A DNA stretch of 24,434 bases from an uncultured Bacteroidales bacterium (GCA_946406095.1 CAMJJO010000013.1:1-24434), one strand, 5' to 3'. Positions 13,799-22,287 are shown, counted from the stretch's first letter. Numbers and translations are program-made. Notes: generated from the sequence alone by a model not told the origin.

Positions 13799-16700
13799 AC
13801 ATCTTAAAGCCTATAGCATTGACACTCATGACTGCACTGATCCTGACCTCCTCTTCAAACCCCAAAGACAAGGACGACCATAGCCTGGTAGCCCTATGGA
13901 AGGAGTACTATGCAGCCCAGAGCGCAGACAAACCCAAGACTCAGGAAGGCATACTCGAAAAGATAAAGACAGAAGCCAAGGCTAAACACTTGACCTGGGA
14001 CTTCTACGATGCTGCGGTTAAACTCTCCCAGGTGCGCATCTCCGCCAACTGGAAGCTTAGGGACAGCGAGAATAGCGCCAGAGACAAAGACATTGAGGAA
14101 TTCGGCGAGCCTGTGGCAGTTTTCACTAATAAAAACTTCCACTATGGCTGGAACGACGCGGATAAAGCCACCTTCATCGACAAAAACAAAATCTTGCTCG
14201 AGAGCGCGCATAACCCAGAGTTCTACTCCCGCGACTATCGCATCACCGGCAAGCAATGTGGCAGGCTGCTACCCGACCTGTTAAAGAACGACTATCAATA
14301 CTGCCTTTGGAGTTTGGGGGATACCGAGCGGATGATTCAGGAGTTCAAGACCTATCCCCTTTCTGCCTTTGCCGAGTTCGAAAAGATTGCCAAGTACGAT
14401 TCAGGCGATGAACTTATGACCGCCCGAAAATCCAGGCTTCAATCATTTGCCGAAAAATGGAACGGCAAAGCCGCAGGACTGTTGGCGGAGCAGGAACTTC
14501 TCTCCATCCGCTATTGTGAACTCGGCTATTATGAGAACGGACAGTTGAAGGGCAAGTCCGCCGATTTCGAGGCCCTGAGGGACAAGTGCCTCGCATTTGA
14601 GAAGAAGAGGGCGACTTTTAAAGGAGATGAAAAGAAGATTGCCGACTGCTGCACGATGGCAAAAGATGAGCTGGAAATACTGAACCAGAAGAGCATCAGT
14701 ACCGAAGTAAAAGACAGCAAACTGACCATCTCTCTCCGGAACATGGAGGCCGTTACCTCCCAGGTTTTCAAAGGGAAAGAAAAGGTCTGGGAGAAATATA
14801 TTACCAACCCGTACAAGAGTTACTACACCGAGGATAAGCTTCTCCTCGAACTCCCCGATCTCGAAGATGGCACCTACGATGTCAAATGCTTCTACGGGGA
14901 TATCTCCGATGATGTCAGATGGCAGAAATACACTATCTCCGCCAGTGCCAGAACCAATGCGTCAGGCGTCGGAATCTGGGCGGTGGATTATATCAGCGGC
15001 GAGCCGCTGAAGAAGGTGGATATTGAACTGCTGAAAGATGATAAGGTGGAACAGACCGCTACCCTCACTTTAAATGGCTACACCTCCATCCCTGCATCGT
15101 GGACACCCAAAATAAACCAGAAGCGAAGCGAGTATAAAATCAGAGTAAAGTCCGGGAAAAGATCCTCACGGGATATTTCTCTATCTACATTCAAGGCCGT
15201 TGACAACTCCGACTCCCCTGAAAAACCCAACGCCGTAATCATCACCGACAGAGGTGCATATAACCCCGATGAGACCCTGCATTTCAAAGCCATCATCTAT
15301 AAAGGCAAGTATTCCCTCAATTCTGTCGGTTCCGGCAAAGCGATTACTGTCGAGTTAAAGGATCCCCAAAATAAGGTTATTGAAAGTAAATCGCTGAAAA
15401 CCAACGAATTCAGCAGCATAGCCGGAGATTTCGTACTGAAACGCAGCGGACGCAACGGAATGTACCTGTTGACTATCAAGTCCGGTTCGGAATACCTCGG
15501 CGGGCGGAATGTCCGGGTAGATGATTTCGTCCTGCCCACCTTCGACCTGATCTTCGACGAACAATCCGTGTTCCTCCACCCCGTGAAGGAAATCCGCACC
15601 GGCGGTAATGTATATGCTTATTCCGGGCACAGCCTCACGGCTTCCACCATCAAATATTCCGTCAGACACGGTTCGGAAGAATGGGCATCCGGAATCCTTC
15701 ATCCCGACAAAGATGGGCGTTTCGACATCTCTTTCGCCACCGACAGCACAAGAACCAATAGCTACTACGATTGGTATTATCTGAAGGTAACGGTGACCGA
15801 TGCCAGCGGAGAGACCATGGAATGGAACAAGTCCTTCACCATCCGGCCCAAATCCACACCCCGAACTGATACGGAATACTACTTCAATGATGATGAAGAT
15901 GCCTCTAGGCATGGCGGAATGTCGGTTAAGGTGGTGGCCGGCGACAAGCCGGTGTGGATGGCTGTGGAAGCACACGGACCGGAAGGAAAACTGGTCTGGA
16001 AGAGGATGATTCAGTTCGAGCCGGCCATGACGAGCAAGGAGCCGGCAACGACCACCGTCGAATACAAATTGAAGGACAGCGATCCTGAGGTGATGTCTGT
16101 TACGATGGTATACTTCCAGGACAAGAGATCGTTCTCCCATACGACAACCTTACGCAAAGAGGATCATCGCTACGATCTTCCCCTCACTTTCTCCCGATTC
16201 CTGGACACGACGGCTCCCGGGACCGGCTATACCTTCAGCATCAAGACCCTGTCCGGCGTGGAATGCGCAGCATCCATATTCGATAAGAGCACGGAGCGTT
16301 ACCAGCCCAACAGGTGGAGTCTTATTCGAACTGCTCATATTTTATGTTCATACATCCCGTATGGCACAGTCAATGGCATCGACGCATCCTACTCCAACGT
16401 CGTTTATGTACGTGGACTGGCCTCTAAAAACATGGCGATGAGCAAGTCTGCACTTGGTGTTGAAATTGCAGACTATGTCGTTGCAGACTCAGTGGTTGAA
16501 GAGGAAGCCATCCCATTCCAGATGGCAGAACAAAAACCGCAGGCTACCCCCGACATCCCCATCCGCGAGAACTTCGCGAACACCATAGCGTGGGAGCCTT
16601 TCCTGCGCAGCGACAAGGATGGCAATATCAGCTTCAGCTTCACCAACGCCGACAAACTCTCCACCTACTATGTGCAGATCTTCGCGCACGACAAGCAGAT

Positions 16701-18501
16701 GCGAAACGAAACGCTCCGCCGAGAAATGGTGGTCACCATCCCCGTCAAGATCAGCCTGGTAGAGCCTCAGTTCCTCTATGAAGGAGACAAATACATCGCC
16801 CGCATCGCGCTCAGCAGCTCGATATCGAAGGATCTGAAGGGCACCCTCAGCGTCCAGCTGCTGGACGGCACCGACCATAAAACCGCCCCCGTGCTGCGTA
16901 CCGCTTCCTGCGAGATAACGGTGCCGGCAAAGGGCGGCGCCAGCCAGGACTTCGTCCTCGACGCTCCAGCCGTGGAGAACCTCGGAATCAAGGCTGTATT
17001 CGTCCCGGATTCAGGCACTTACGGCTCCGACGGAGTGTTCGTTACCGTGCCGGTGAAGCAGCCCGTGCAGACTCTAACCGAGGCTCATTCGGCAGTGCTT
17101 CTGTCCGGCGCCGACAAGGCCGCTCTGGAGGCGGAACTCCGCGCGATGTTTGAGAATGTGGACGGATCCATCCCTGAACTTCAGGAGATAGATATCCGAC
17201 AGATGCTGCGCGACGCCCTCCCCTCCGAACTCAAGCCAAACTGCGATAACGCCATCTCCCTTGCCCGCGCCCTCTACGCCTGGAGTCTCTGCCAGAAACT
17301 GGGTCTGGAGCCTGAATTCGACCGGGAGGATGCTATCAAGAAACTGCTGGCCTGCAAGAATGCGGACGGAGGATTCGGATGGTTCGCCGAAATGAGCTCA
17401 TCTCCCCTCGTTACCGCCGTGGTCCTGCGCCTGGTGCACGGGCTCGAGATAGTGGATGAGGCCGCCGCGGTGCAGTATATCGACGCCCGCTTCTTTGCAA
17501 AGGAGAAGGTTGGCTGGTGGTACCGCGGGCTTTCGCTCCAGCAGTATCTCCATACCCGCAGCCTCTTCCCGGAGGTCGCTTTCAAGGAGAAGACGGATTC
17601 AGACTTCCGGAAGGATGCCAAGGCCTACCTGGTGCCTAAGAAAGAGCGCGGCCTCAACGGCTGGATTGCCGCCAAGGCCCGCCGGGTGCAGACTCTGGAG
17701 AACCTCCTCAACCTGGACGGCGGGGTGGCCCTCGCCTCGAAACTTGGCATCAAGCTGGGCACTGCCCGCAAACTCCGTAAGTCGCTTGCCGCCGACATCG
17801 AATCGCTGGTGGAATACGCGCAGCCGCACAAGAGCGGAGGTGTCTATTATCCGAATGCGGTGATGCCCTGGCGCGGGCTGCTCGAAACCGAACTCGACGC
17901 GCACTGCGCCCTGGCGGAGATAATGGACGAGCATGGGCACTTCGATATCTCCAACGGCATCCGCCTCTGGATTATGCTTCAGAAAGAAACCCAGCGCTGG
18001 AAACAGCAGTCCGGTTATATCGAGGCCCTCGGCATGGTGCTGAACGGCCCCGAGGATGTGCTGGACACCAAGGTGCTGGCTCTGAAGGCAGAGTATACTC
18101 TGCCCTTCGAGAAGATCAAGGCCGCCGGAAACGGGATGGCCATCGCAGCTGACATCCGGCCGGAAATCAGCAAGATTGGTGACAAGATAAAGCTTTCCTA
18201 CACCATCTCCAACGAAGAGAACCGCAGCTTTGTCAAGGTCACCATCCCCTTCGGAGCGGGCCTTATCCCCGTAAACCAGCTTTCCGGCTACCGATGGAAC
18301 TGCTACCGAAACGTGCTGGCAGACCGCATCGAACTTTGGTATGAGGTTTATCCCGAAGAGAAGACGACCGTCACCGAAGAATTCTTCGTCACCCGCGCCG
18401 GGTCGTTCCAGGCACCCGTGGCAACCATAGAATGTGAATACGCCCCGCACTATCGCGCGAACGACGCGTGGAACGGGCGTCTTGAGATATCCGCGAAATG
18501 A
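13795..18501 (+). CDS. Alpha-2-macroglobulin-like protein lacking the thioester motif
   Basis: Encodes 1568 residues with an N-terminal signal (MNILKPIALTLMTALILTSS) and no lipobox Cys, suggesting periplasmic export. A helical region comes first. The MG2-type domain follows near residues 475-590 (DRGAYNPDETLHFKAIIYKG and NVRVDDFVLPTFDL). The A2M domain lies near 920-1010 (FANTIAWEPFLRSDKDGNIS, then FTNADKLSTYYVQIFAHD), then an alpha-toroid TED-like domain near 1120-1390 (NADGGFGWFAEMSSSPLVT) and a C-terminal bacterial A2M domain (ISNEENRSFVKVTIPFGAGL). Family members with a CxEQ thioester trap proteases covalently. Here the expected place reads PSELKPNCDNAISLARALY, so covalent trapping is not expected, as in other thioester-less Bacteroidota members. 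The protein is somewhat short for the family. Start and stop both overlap neighbours by ATGA. A role in envelope defence or maturation is inference. Confidence 0.92.
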   Translation: MNILKPIALTLMTALILTSSSNPKDKDDHSLVALWKEYYAAQSADKPKTQEGILEKIKTEAKAKHLTWDFYDAAVKLSQVRISANWKLRDSENSARDKDIEEFGEPVAVFTNKNFHYGWNDADKATFIDKNKILLESAHNPEFYSRDYRITGKQCGRLLPDLLKNDYQYCLWSLGDTERMIQEFKTYPLSAFAEFEKIAKYDSGDELMTARKSRLQSFAEKWNGKAAGLLAEQELLSIRYCELGYYENGQLKGKSADFEALRDKCLAFEKKRATFKGDEKKIADCCTMAKDELEILNQKSISTEVKDSKLTISLRNMEAVTSQVFKGKEKVWEKYITNPYKSYYTEDKLLLELPDLEDGTYDVKCFYGDISDDVRWQKYTISASARTNASGVGIWAVDYISGEPLKKVDIELLKDDKVEQTATLTLNGYTSIPASWTPKINQKRSEYKIRVKSGKRSSRDISLSTFKAVDNSDSPEKPNAVIITDRGAYNPDETLHFKAIIYKGKYSLNSVGSGKAITVELKDPQNKVIESKSLKTNEFSSIAGDFVLKRSGRNGMYLLTIKSGSEYLGGRNVRVDDFVLPTFDLIFDEQSVFLHPVKEIRTGGNVYAYSGHSLTASTIKYSVRHGSEEWASGILHPDKDGRFDISFATDSTRTNSYYDWYYLKVTVTDASGETMEWNKSFTIRPKSTPRTDTEYYFNDDEDASRHGGMSVKVVAGDKPVWMAVEAHGPEGKLVWKRMIQFEPAMTSKEPATTTVEYKLKDSDPEVMSVTMVYFQDKRSFSHTTTLRKEDHRYDLPLTFSRFLDTTAPGTGYTFSIKTLSGVECAASIFDKSTERYQPNRWSLIRTAHILCSYIPYGTVNGIDASYSNVVYVRGLASKNMAMSKSALGVEIADYVVADSVVEEEAIPFQMAEQKPQATPDIPIRENFANTIAWEPFLRSDKDGNISFSFTNADKLSTYYVQIFAHDKQMRNETLRREMVVTIPVKISLVEPQFLYEGDKYIARIALSSSISKDLKGTLSVQLLDGTDHKTAPVLRTASCEITVPAKGGASQDFVLDAPAVENLGIKAVFVPDSGTYGSDGVFVTVPVKQPVQTLTEAHSAVLLSGADKAALEAELRAMFENVDGSIPELQEIDIRQMLRDALPSELKPNCDNAISLARALYAWSLCQKLGLEPEFDREDAIKKLLACKNADGGFGWFAEMSSSPLVTAVVLRLVHGLEIVDEAAAVQYIDARFFAKEKVGWWYRGLSLQQYLHTRSLFPEVAFKEKTDSDFRKDAKAYLVPKKERGLNGWIAAKARRVQTLENLLNLDGGVALASKLGIKLGTARKLRKSLAADIESLVEYAQPHKSGGVYYPNAVMPWRGLLETELDAHCALAEIMDEHGHFDISNGIRLWIMLQKETQRWKQQSGYIEALGMVLNGPEDVLDTKVLALKAEYTLPFEKIKAAGNGMAIAADIRPEISKIGDKIKLSYTISNEENRSFVKVTIPFGAGLIPVNQLSGYRWNCYRNVLADRIELWYEVYPEEKTTVTEEFFVTRAGSFQAPVATIECEYAPHYRANDAWNGRLEISAK

Positions 18502-19427
18502 GCTATCTGACCCTGCGCCCCGGAATGGAGTTGAGCCATTCCATAGAAGACTACCCCGACGGAATAGTGGTGGTGGTGGACAAGCCCTACCGCTGGACTT
18601 CGGCGGACGTGATCCGCAAGGTGAAGTGGATGGCTATCAAGCATTTCCGCAAGAAGAACCTGAAGGTGGGGCACGCCGGCACGCTGGATCCTTTGGCTAC
18701 CGGAGTGCTGCTGGTGTGCATCGGCAAGGCCACGAAACTGGCGGAAAGTTTCCAGCGCGAGCGCAAGCAGTATATCGCGGGGGTCACTTTCGGCGCGACT
18801 ACTCCTTCTTATGACAGGGAGAAGGATGTGGATGCTTTCTATCCGCTGGAAGGGGTTTCGGAAGATGCTTTGCGTGCCGTGCTGCCGTCTTTTCTTGGCG
18901 AGCAGGATCAGGTTGCGCCGCTTTTCAGTGCCAAATCGGTGGATGGGGTGCGGGTTTACGAGATTGCGCGCAAACGCTATAAGGCAGGGCTGCCGGTGGA
19001 GGATCTGGGCGTGTTGCAGGCCAGCCGGATAACGATCTACGATATGCAGTTGCTATCTTATATAGGAAAGGTTGTTCCCCCTGAGGGAGTTCGTCCTTCG
19101 GACTCACCCCACCATCCCTTCGGGACGGTCCCCCCGCTATCGAACCGCGGGTGTTACGTCCCTCAGGGGGAACACCTTTCTGATAACGATAGCAAATCAA
19201 CGGCATCTTCCAGAATCAATGTCGCTGAGGTGCCTGAAGGGCTGCCGCAGGCGGAGATACTGGTAGACTGCAGCAAAGGCACATACATCCGCGCCCTTGC
19301 ACGGGATCTGGGCGAAGCCCTCGGCAGCGGCGCCTTCCTTCACAGCCTCCGGCGAACAAAAAACGGGGGCTTCACCGTTGATGAAGCCCTCGATATAGAA
19401 AATCTGAAAAGTATCCTTACTATTTGA
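18498..19427 (+). CDS. truB: tRNA pseudouridine(55) synthase with an in-frame palindromic insertion
   Basis: Encodes 309 residues. TruB isomerises U55 in the T-loop of tRNAs to pseudouridine. Landmarks are VVDKPYRWTSADVIRKVK (residues 27-44), the catalytic motif KVGHAGTLDPLATGVL with Asp64, KQYIAGVTFGATTPSYD (90-106), PLFSAKSVDGVRVYEIAR (141-158) and CSKGTYIRALARDLGEAL (258-275). Relatives are about 230-250 residues. The excess is a low-complexity stretch of about 55 residues (about 190-245) between the strand ending YDMQLLSY and AEILVDCSKGTYIR, matching the nested inverted repeat at 19050-19195. The insertion is at a loop, so activity is probably kept. The ATG overlaps the stop of the macroglobulin gene (ATGA). 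The 3' end overlaps the convergent lipoprotein gene by 8 bp. Confidence 0.96.
   Translation: MSYLTLRPGMELSHSIEDYPDGIVVVVDKPYRWTSADVIRKVKWMAIKHFRKKNLKVGHAGTLDPLATGVLLVCIGKATKLAESFQRERKQYIAGVTFGATTPSYDREKDVDAFYPLEGVSEDALRAVLPSFLGEQDQVAPLFSAKSVDGVRVYEIARKRYKAGLPVEDLGVLQASRITIYDMQLLSYIGKVVPPEGVRPSDSPHHPFGTVPPLSNRGCYVPQGEHLSDNDSKSTASSRINVAEVPEGLPQAEILVDCSKGTYIRALARDLGEALGSGAFLHSLRRTKNGGFTVDEALDIENLKSILTI
19050..19195. repeat. Nested inverted-repeat element inside truB
   Basis: Arms of about 38 bp pair with few gaps. The outer TTGCTATC (19050-19057) pairs with GATAGCAA (19188-19195). GAAAGG (19066-19071) pairs with CCTTTC (19175-19180). TGTTCCCCCTGAGGGA (19073-19088) pairs perfectly with TCCCTCAGGGGGAACA (19159-19174). 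The centre holds further hairpins, GTCC-ttc-GGAC, TCCC-ttc-GGGA and CCCGC...GCGGG. The element is 146 bp and free of stops in the truB frame. Its sequence differs from the folC and groL-side elements, though the architecture is alike. Confidence 0.88.
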
Positions 19428-19923
19428 CCTTGTGGGCCGTTTCGCCCATCAGTTCGGTCTCTGCGGTGGTGGCGGTGAGCAACTTGAATTTGAACTTACT
19501 CAGCATATCGCCAGGGTGTGAAGGATCATCTCCGGGGAGAGGATACCAAGCATAGCCTGGAACGAGCTCGAAGGTGTCTTTATCCATATCTCCCGCCATC
19601 CAGGAATATGTAATCATTTTACCTTTTTCATCGAAGGTAACACCTGACCACGCTTTTTGAGCTGAGGTGATATTGTAAGTGACCTCGTCGTTGGCATAGG
19701 TGTAGGTGCCTGAAACGTGCACTCCCCAGGCAATGATATAAACATCAAGTTTATTGCCTTTGAAGATCAGGCTGAAGGTGTAATCATCAGGATTATCCGG
19801 ACCTCTCCAGATATTCCAACGGCCTTCAAGTGTTGCGCTGTCTTCATCTTTGTTTCCATTGCAGGCGGTGAATGCAGTGAGTGCAGCAAGTGCGATTCCG
19901 AGGAGGAGTAAAAATCTTTTCAT
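19420..19923 (-). CDS. Small lipoprotein, possibly lipocalin-like
   Basis: Encodes 167 residues with lipoprotein signal MKRFLLLLGIALAALTAFTAC (Cys21). An upstream ATG at 19953 exists, but the signal peptide places the start at 19923. The mature part carries LEGRWNIWRGPDN, then alternating strands (YTFSLIFKGNKLDVYIIAWG, HVSGTYTYANDEVTYNIT) and a closing TTAETELMGE. The opening GRW followed by beta-strand repeats resembles the lipocalin-like lipoproteins common in Bacteroidota; this is a fold guess, and no ligand is implied. It has its own promoter (19951-19982) and its last 8 bp overlap the convergent truB end. No terminator separates them. Confidence 0.85.
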   Translation of the reverse strand: MKRFLLLLGIALAALTAFTACNGNKDEDSATLEGRWNIWRGPDNPDDYTFSLIFKGNKLDVYIIAWGVHVSGTYTYANDEVTYNITSAQKAWSGVTFDEKGKMITYSWMAGDMDKDTFELVPGYAWYPLPGDDPSHPGDMLSKFKFKLLTATTAETELMGETAHKVK

Positions 19924-19950
19924 TGTTTTCAGTTTTAATGTTATGTTCTG

Positions 19951-19982
19951 CAATATTATACATTATTTGGGATAAACGCAAA
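19951..19982 (-). promoter_or_regulatory. Candidate promoter of the 19420-19923 lipoprotein gene
   Basis: On the minus strand TTTG (19982-19979), a 20-nt spacer and TAATATTG (19958-19951) fit the -33/-7 pattern with one mismatch in the -7 box. The ATG is 27 nt further on. The -33 element is part of TAAATTTG (19986-19979), itself a perfect -7 box that overlaps the stop codon of the upstream gene, so two tandem start points are possible. Confidence 0.5.
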
Positions 19983-19983
19983 T

Positions 19984-20826
19984 TTAGCGGACGACTACGA
20001 TGTTCGGAACGGAGCGCTGGCCGTAATGATCGAAGCGTCGGTTGTCGTAAGGATGGGACACCACACCGGCAGGTTTTGTCCACAGCGTGCTGGATCCGCC
20101 GCCGTCCAGATTCAAGGCATCCTTGAGCCCGAACATCTTGGCAATCATAGCAGTCTCGTGGATGGTCGTGCCTATGCCCTGACCGGGGAAACGGCCGTCG
20201 ATCACAATCAGATAGACCCATCCGTCGGAGGTGGTGCCTATCAGAGTGCGGGGATGGCGCTTGGCATAGAAGCCAGAACCGGGCCATTCATCGCGGGCTT
20301 CCCGCCCGTCCAGCAGAAGCACGGGGCCGGCCGCCATCGCTTCCTTGTGCCTGCGGGTGATAGCTGCATACTGGGTGGTGTCGCAACGGATAATCTTCAC
20401 CTTATGGCAGCGCACCGCCATCACTCCATCCACCCGGAAGACCTCTGAGCCGCTCGTCTCGCCGCGACGTACACCGTTATCCTGCACCAGAGTGGTGGGA
20501 TAGAGCGTTTTCATATTGAAATAGCTCCCGTTTATGGCGCCTATCGCATTATGCCTGAGCGCCAGGGCTTCGGTGCTGTCCGCGAACTCCGCCGGAGCAT
20601 CCACTATATCGGTCTTATAGCGGCGGGCCTTATAGCGGATGACGGATATGAACTGGGTGGATTCGAACAGATTCAGCTGGGCGCTGCCATATTCGGCCCC
20701 CTTCCCAAGAGGCTGCCAGTTCCAGTCTGCGGCAGCGAACACGTCGGCATCCCTCTTTTCCGGCTCACCGGCAGACAGCTGCAATGCCAGCACTCCACAG
20801 AAGAAACAGACGATTATCCTTTTCAT
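19984..20826 (-). CDS. Phosphodiester glycosidase (NAGPA-domain) family protein
   Basis: Encodes 280 residues with signal peptide MKRIIVCFFCGVLALQLSAG, so it is exported. The rest is one NAGPA-type domain, the family that includes the mammalian uncovering enzyme and bacterial proteins often labelled exopolysaccharide biosynthesis proteins. Landmarks are AIGAINGSYFNMKT, AMAAGPVLLLDGREA, KRHPRTLIGTTSDGWVYLIV, DGRFPGQGIGTTIHETA, and GLKDALNLDGGGSSTLWTKP near the C-terminus. Length is that of a single-domain member. It lies 12 nt downstream of the TlpA-like lipoprotein and is probably co-transcribed. The likely role is hydrolysis of a phosphodiester-linked sugar in a cell-surface polymer; substrate unknown. 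Confidence 0.93.
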   Translation of the reverse strand: MKRIIVCFFCGVLALQLSAGEPEKRDADVFAAADWNWQPLGKGAEYGSAQLNLFESTQFISVIRYKARRYKTDIVDAPAEFADSTEALALRHNAIGAINGSYFNMKTLYPTTLVQDNGVRRGETSGSEVFRVDGVMAVRCHKVKIIRCDTTQYAAITRRHKEAMAAGPVLLLDGREARDEWPGSGFYAKRHPRTLIGTTSDGWVYLIVIDGRFPGQGIGTTIHETAMIAKMFGLKDALNLDGGGSSTLWTKPAGVVSHPYDNRRFDHYGQRSVPNIVVVR

Positions 20827-20838
20827 TCCGGCAGATGT

Positions 20839-21423
20839 CTAGATAGCGCAACTTTCATCGGAGCAGGGCTTTCTGGTGCCGAAGCTCTTGCCTGAGGGCT
20901 TGCCCTTCAGTTCCAATGCAACCTTGGCGGCAACCACGGTGCCCAGTTTCACCTTTCCGTCAGGATCGATCACATAAAGGGAAGGTATCCACTTCACGCC
21001 ATACTCCCCGGCCACTTTCGATTCCTTCTTTCCGGCAGGATCGAACAACTGCACTCCGGGCAGGTAGTTCTCTTTCACGAAACTGCACAGGGTCTCGAAC
21101 TCTTTGTCGAAGGATACCGATACGAACGCCACCTTCGCAGGATCGGCCGCCGCGAACATCTCCTTGATTTCGGGGATCTCGGCACGGCAGTCCGGGCACC
21201 AGGAGGCCCAGAATATCAGCACAACGGTGCGGCCGCGGAAATCGGCGATGGAAACATCGTTCCCTTCGATATCCTTGAGAGTGAAATCCGGCACCTCGGA
21301 ACCGGGAGCCAAAAGGTCGGTGGCATATTGCTGATCGAGTTTGTCGTATTTTTTCATCTTGCATCCCGAAAAGAGCATAGTCAGAAAGGCGATAAGTGTG
21401 GCTAGCATAAAAAGGCGTTTCAT
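20839..21423 (-). CDS. TlpA-like thioredoxin-fold lipoprotein
   Basis: Encodes 194 residues with a lipoprotein signal (MKRLFMLATLIAFLTMLFSGC, Cys21), so it is membrane anchored and faces the periplasm. The AhpC/TSA/TlpA-type thioredoxin fold carries PDFTLKDIEGNDVSIADFRG, then the redox motif FWASWCPDC (Cys76, Cys79) and the cis-Pro segment KWIPSLYVIDPDGKV. It probably reduces disulfides in exported proteins. The C-terminus ends KPCSDESCAI, adding Cys187 and Cys192, which is unusual for the family and could form a second redox or metal-binding pair. An ATG at 21447 is in frame, but the signal sequence favours 21423. A -7 box lies 21 nt upstream. Confidence 0.93.
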   Translation of the reverse strand: MKRLFMLATLIAFLTMLFSGCKMKKYDKLDQQYATDLLAPGSEVPDFTLKDIEGNDVSIADFRGRTVVLIFWASWCPDCRAEIPEIKEMFAAADPAKVAFVSVSFDKEFETLCSFVKENYLPGVQLFDPAGKKESKVAGEYGVKWIPSLYVIDPDGKVKLGTVVAAKVALELKGKPSGKSFGTRKPCSDESCAI

Positions 21424-21444
21424 ATCTAAAATTGTTGTCAAATA

Positions 21445-21452
21445 CAAAGATA
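21445..21452 (-). promoter_or_regulatory. -7 box of the TlpA-like/NAGPA operon
   Basis: On the minus strand this reads TATCTTTG, an exact TAnnTTTG match, 21 nt before the ATG at 21423. An A/T tract lies immediately upstream. No clear -33 TTTG is seen at 19-20 nt. Confidence 0.55.
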
Positions 21453-21472
21453 AAAAAAAGACGCAAGACAGC

Positions 21473-22282
21473 CTATATCAACTGCATCATCGCATCCCAC
21501 CAGCGGGCGGGGAGGATGGAGTGGAAGAAGATGATGAGGCCGGCGCCGAACCCGGCACGGTAGCGCACGTGGGGGCGGCGGGAATTCACCGCACGGCAGA
21601 TCTTCTTTGTCACTGCCTTGGGCTCTGGAAGGATATCCGACTCGTAGGCCCTGCGGAACATCTTGGCCTGCTTGAGGGCCGCCTTTTCGTATGCCGTACC
21701 CTTGGAAGTATCTTCCAGGTGGCCTGCTGCAATGCTTCCCCAATTGGTATGGATGGGGCCCGGTTCGATGATGGAGACCTTTATTCCGAATGGCTTTACC
21801 TCCATACGAAGGGCGTCGCTGAGGGCCTCTACGGAATACTTGGACACGCAGTACCAGGATCCGAAAGTCATTGACATATGCCCGGCGACGGATGCAACGT
21901 TGATTATGCGACCGCTCCCCTGCTCACGCATAGATGGAAGCACAAGCTGGCAGAGGCGAGCCAGACCGAACACATTGACCTCCAGCTGATTGCGGGCATC
22001 GTCGATGGGCACGTTCTCCACGGCTCCGAAGAAGCCGTAACCGGCATTGTTCACAAGCACGTCGATACGGCCTTCGGCATCGAGAATTCCCTGCACGGCA
22101 GCCACGCAAGAAGCGTCGTCCGTGACATCTATATATAAAGGTGTGACCCCGTATTCTTTGAGGCTTTCAAGCCTGTCTGTCCGTCTTGCGCCAGCATAGA
22201 CCTTGTGGCCCTGCATAGCAAGAGAGCGAGCAGCGTCATATCCGATGCCGCTGCTTGCTCCTGTTATAAAGATTATTTTCAT
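21473..22282 (-). CDS. Short-chain dehydrogenase/reductase (classical SDR)
   Basis: Encodes a 269-residue NAD(P)-dependent oxidoreductase. The Rossmann fold starts MKIIFITGASSGIGYDAARS (glycine motif TGASSGIG, residues 7-14). It continues with DVLVNNAGYG (74-83) and the catalytic Ser131 and Tyr144-x3-Lys148 in RIINVASVAG and WYCVSKYS, then EPGPIHTNWG near 187. The basic residues GARRTDR after the second strand (31-37) suggest a preference for NADPH. The C-terminus is extended and hydrophobic (FGAGLIIFFHSILPARWW), which may dock to the membrane; such tails occur in retinol/steroid-type SDRs. The substrate is unknown. An ATG at 22309 is in frame, but the protein clearly begins at 22282, 5 nt after a perfect -7 box. 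Confidence 0.95.
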   Translation of the reverse strand: MKIIFITGASSGIGYDAARSLAMQGHKVYAGARRTDRLESLKEYGVTPLYIDVTDDASCVAAVQGILDAEGRIDVLVNNAGYGFFGAVENVPIDDARNQLEVNVFGLARLCQLVLPSMREQGSGRIINVASVAGHMSMTFGSWYCVSKYSVEALSDALRMEVKPFGIKVSIIEPGPIHTNWGSIAAGHLEDTSKGTAYEKAALKQAKMFRRAYESDILPEPKAVTKKICRAVNSRRPHVRYRAGFGAGLIIFFHSILPARWWDAMMQLI

Positions 22283-22287
22283 CCCGG

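Noticed and set aside
13795..13860. Lipoprotein status of the macroglobulin-like protein
   Set aside because: Many Bacteroidota members are lipoproteins, but there is no Cys after the hydrophobic stretch here.
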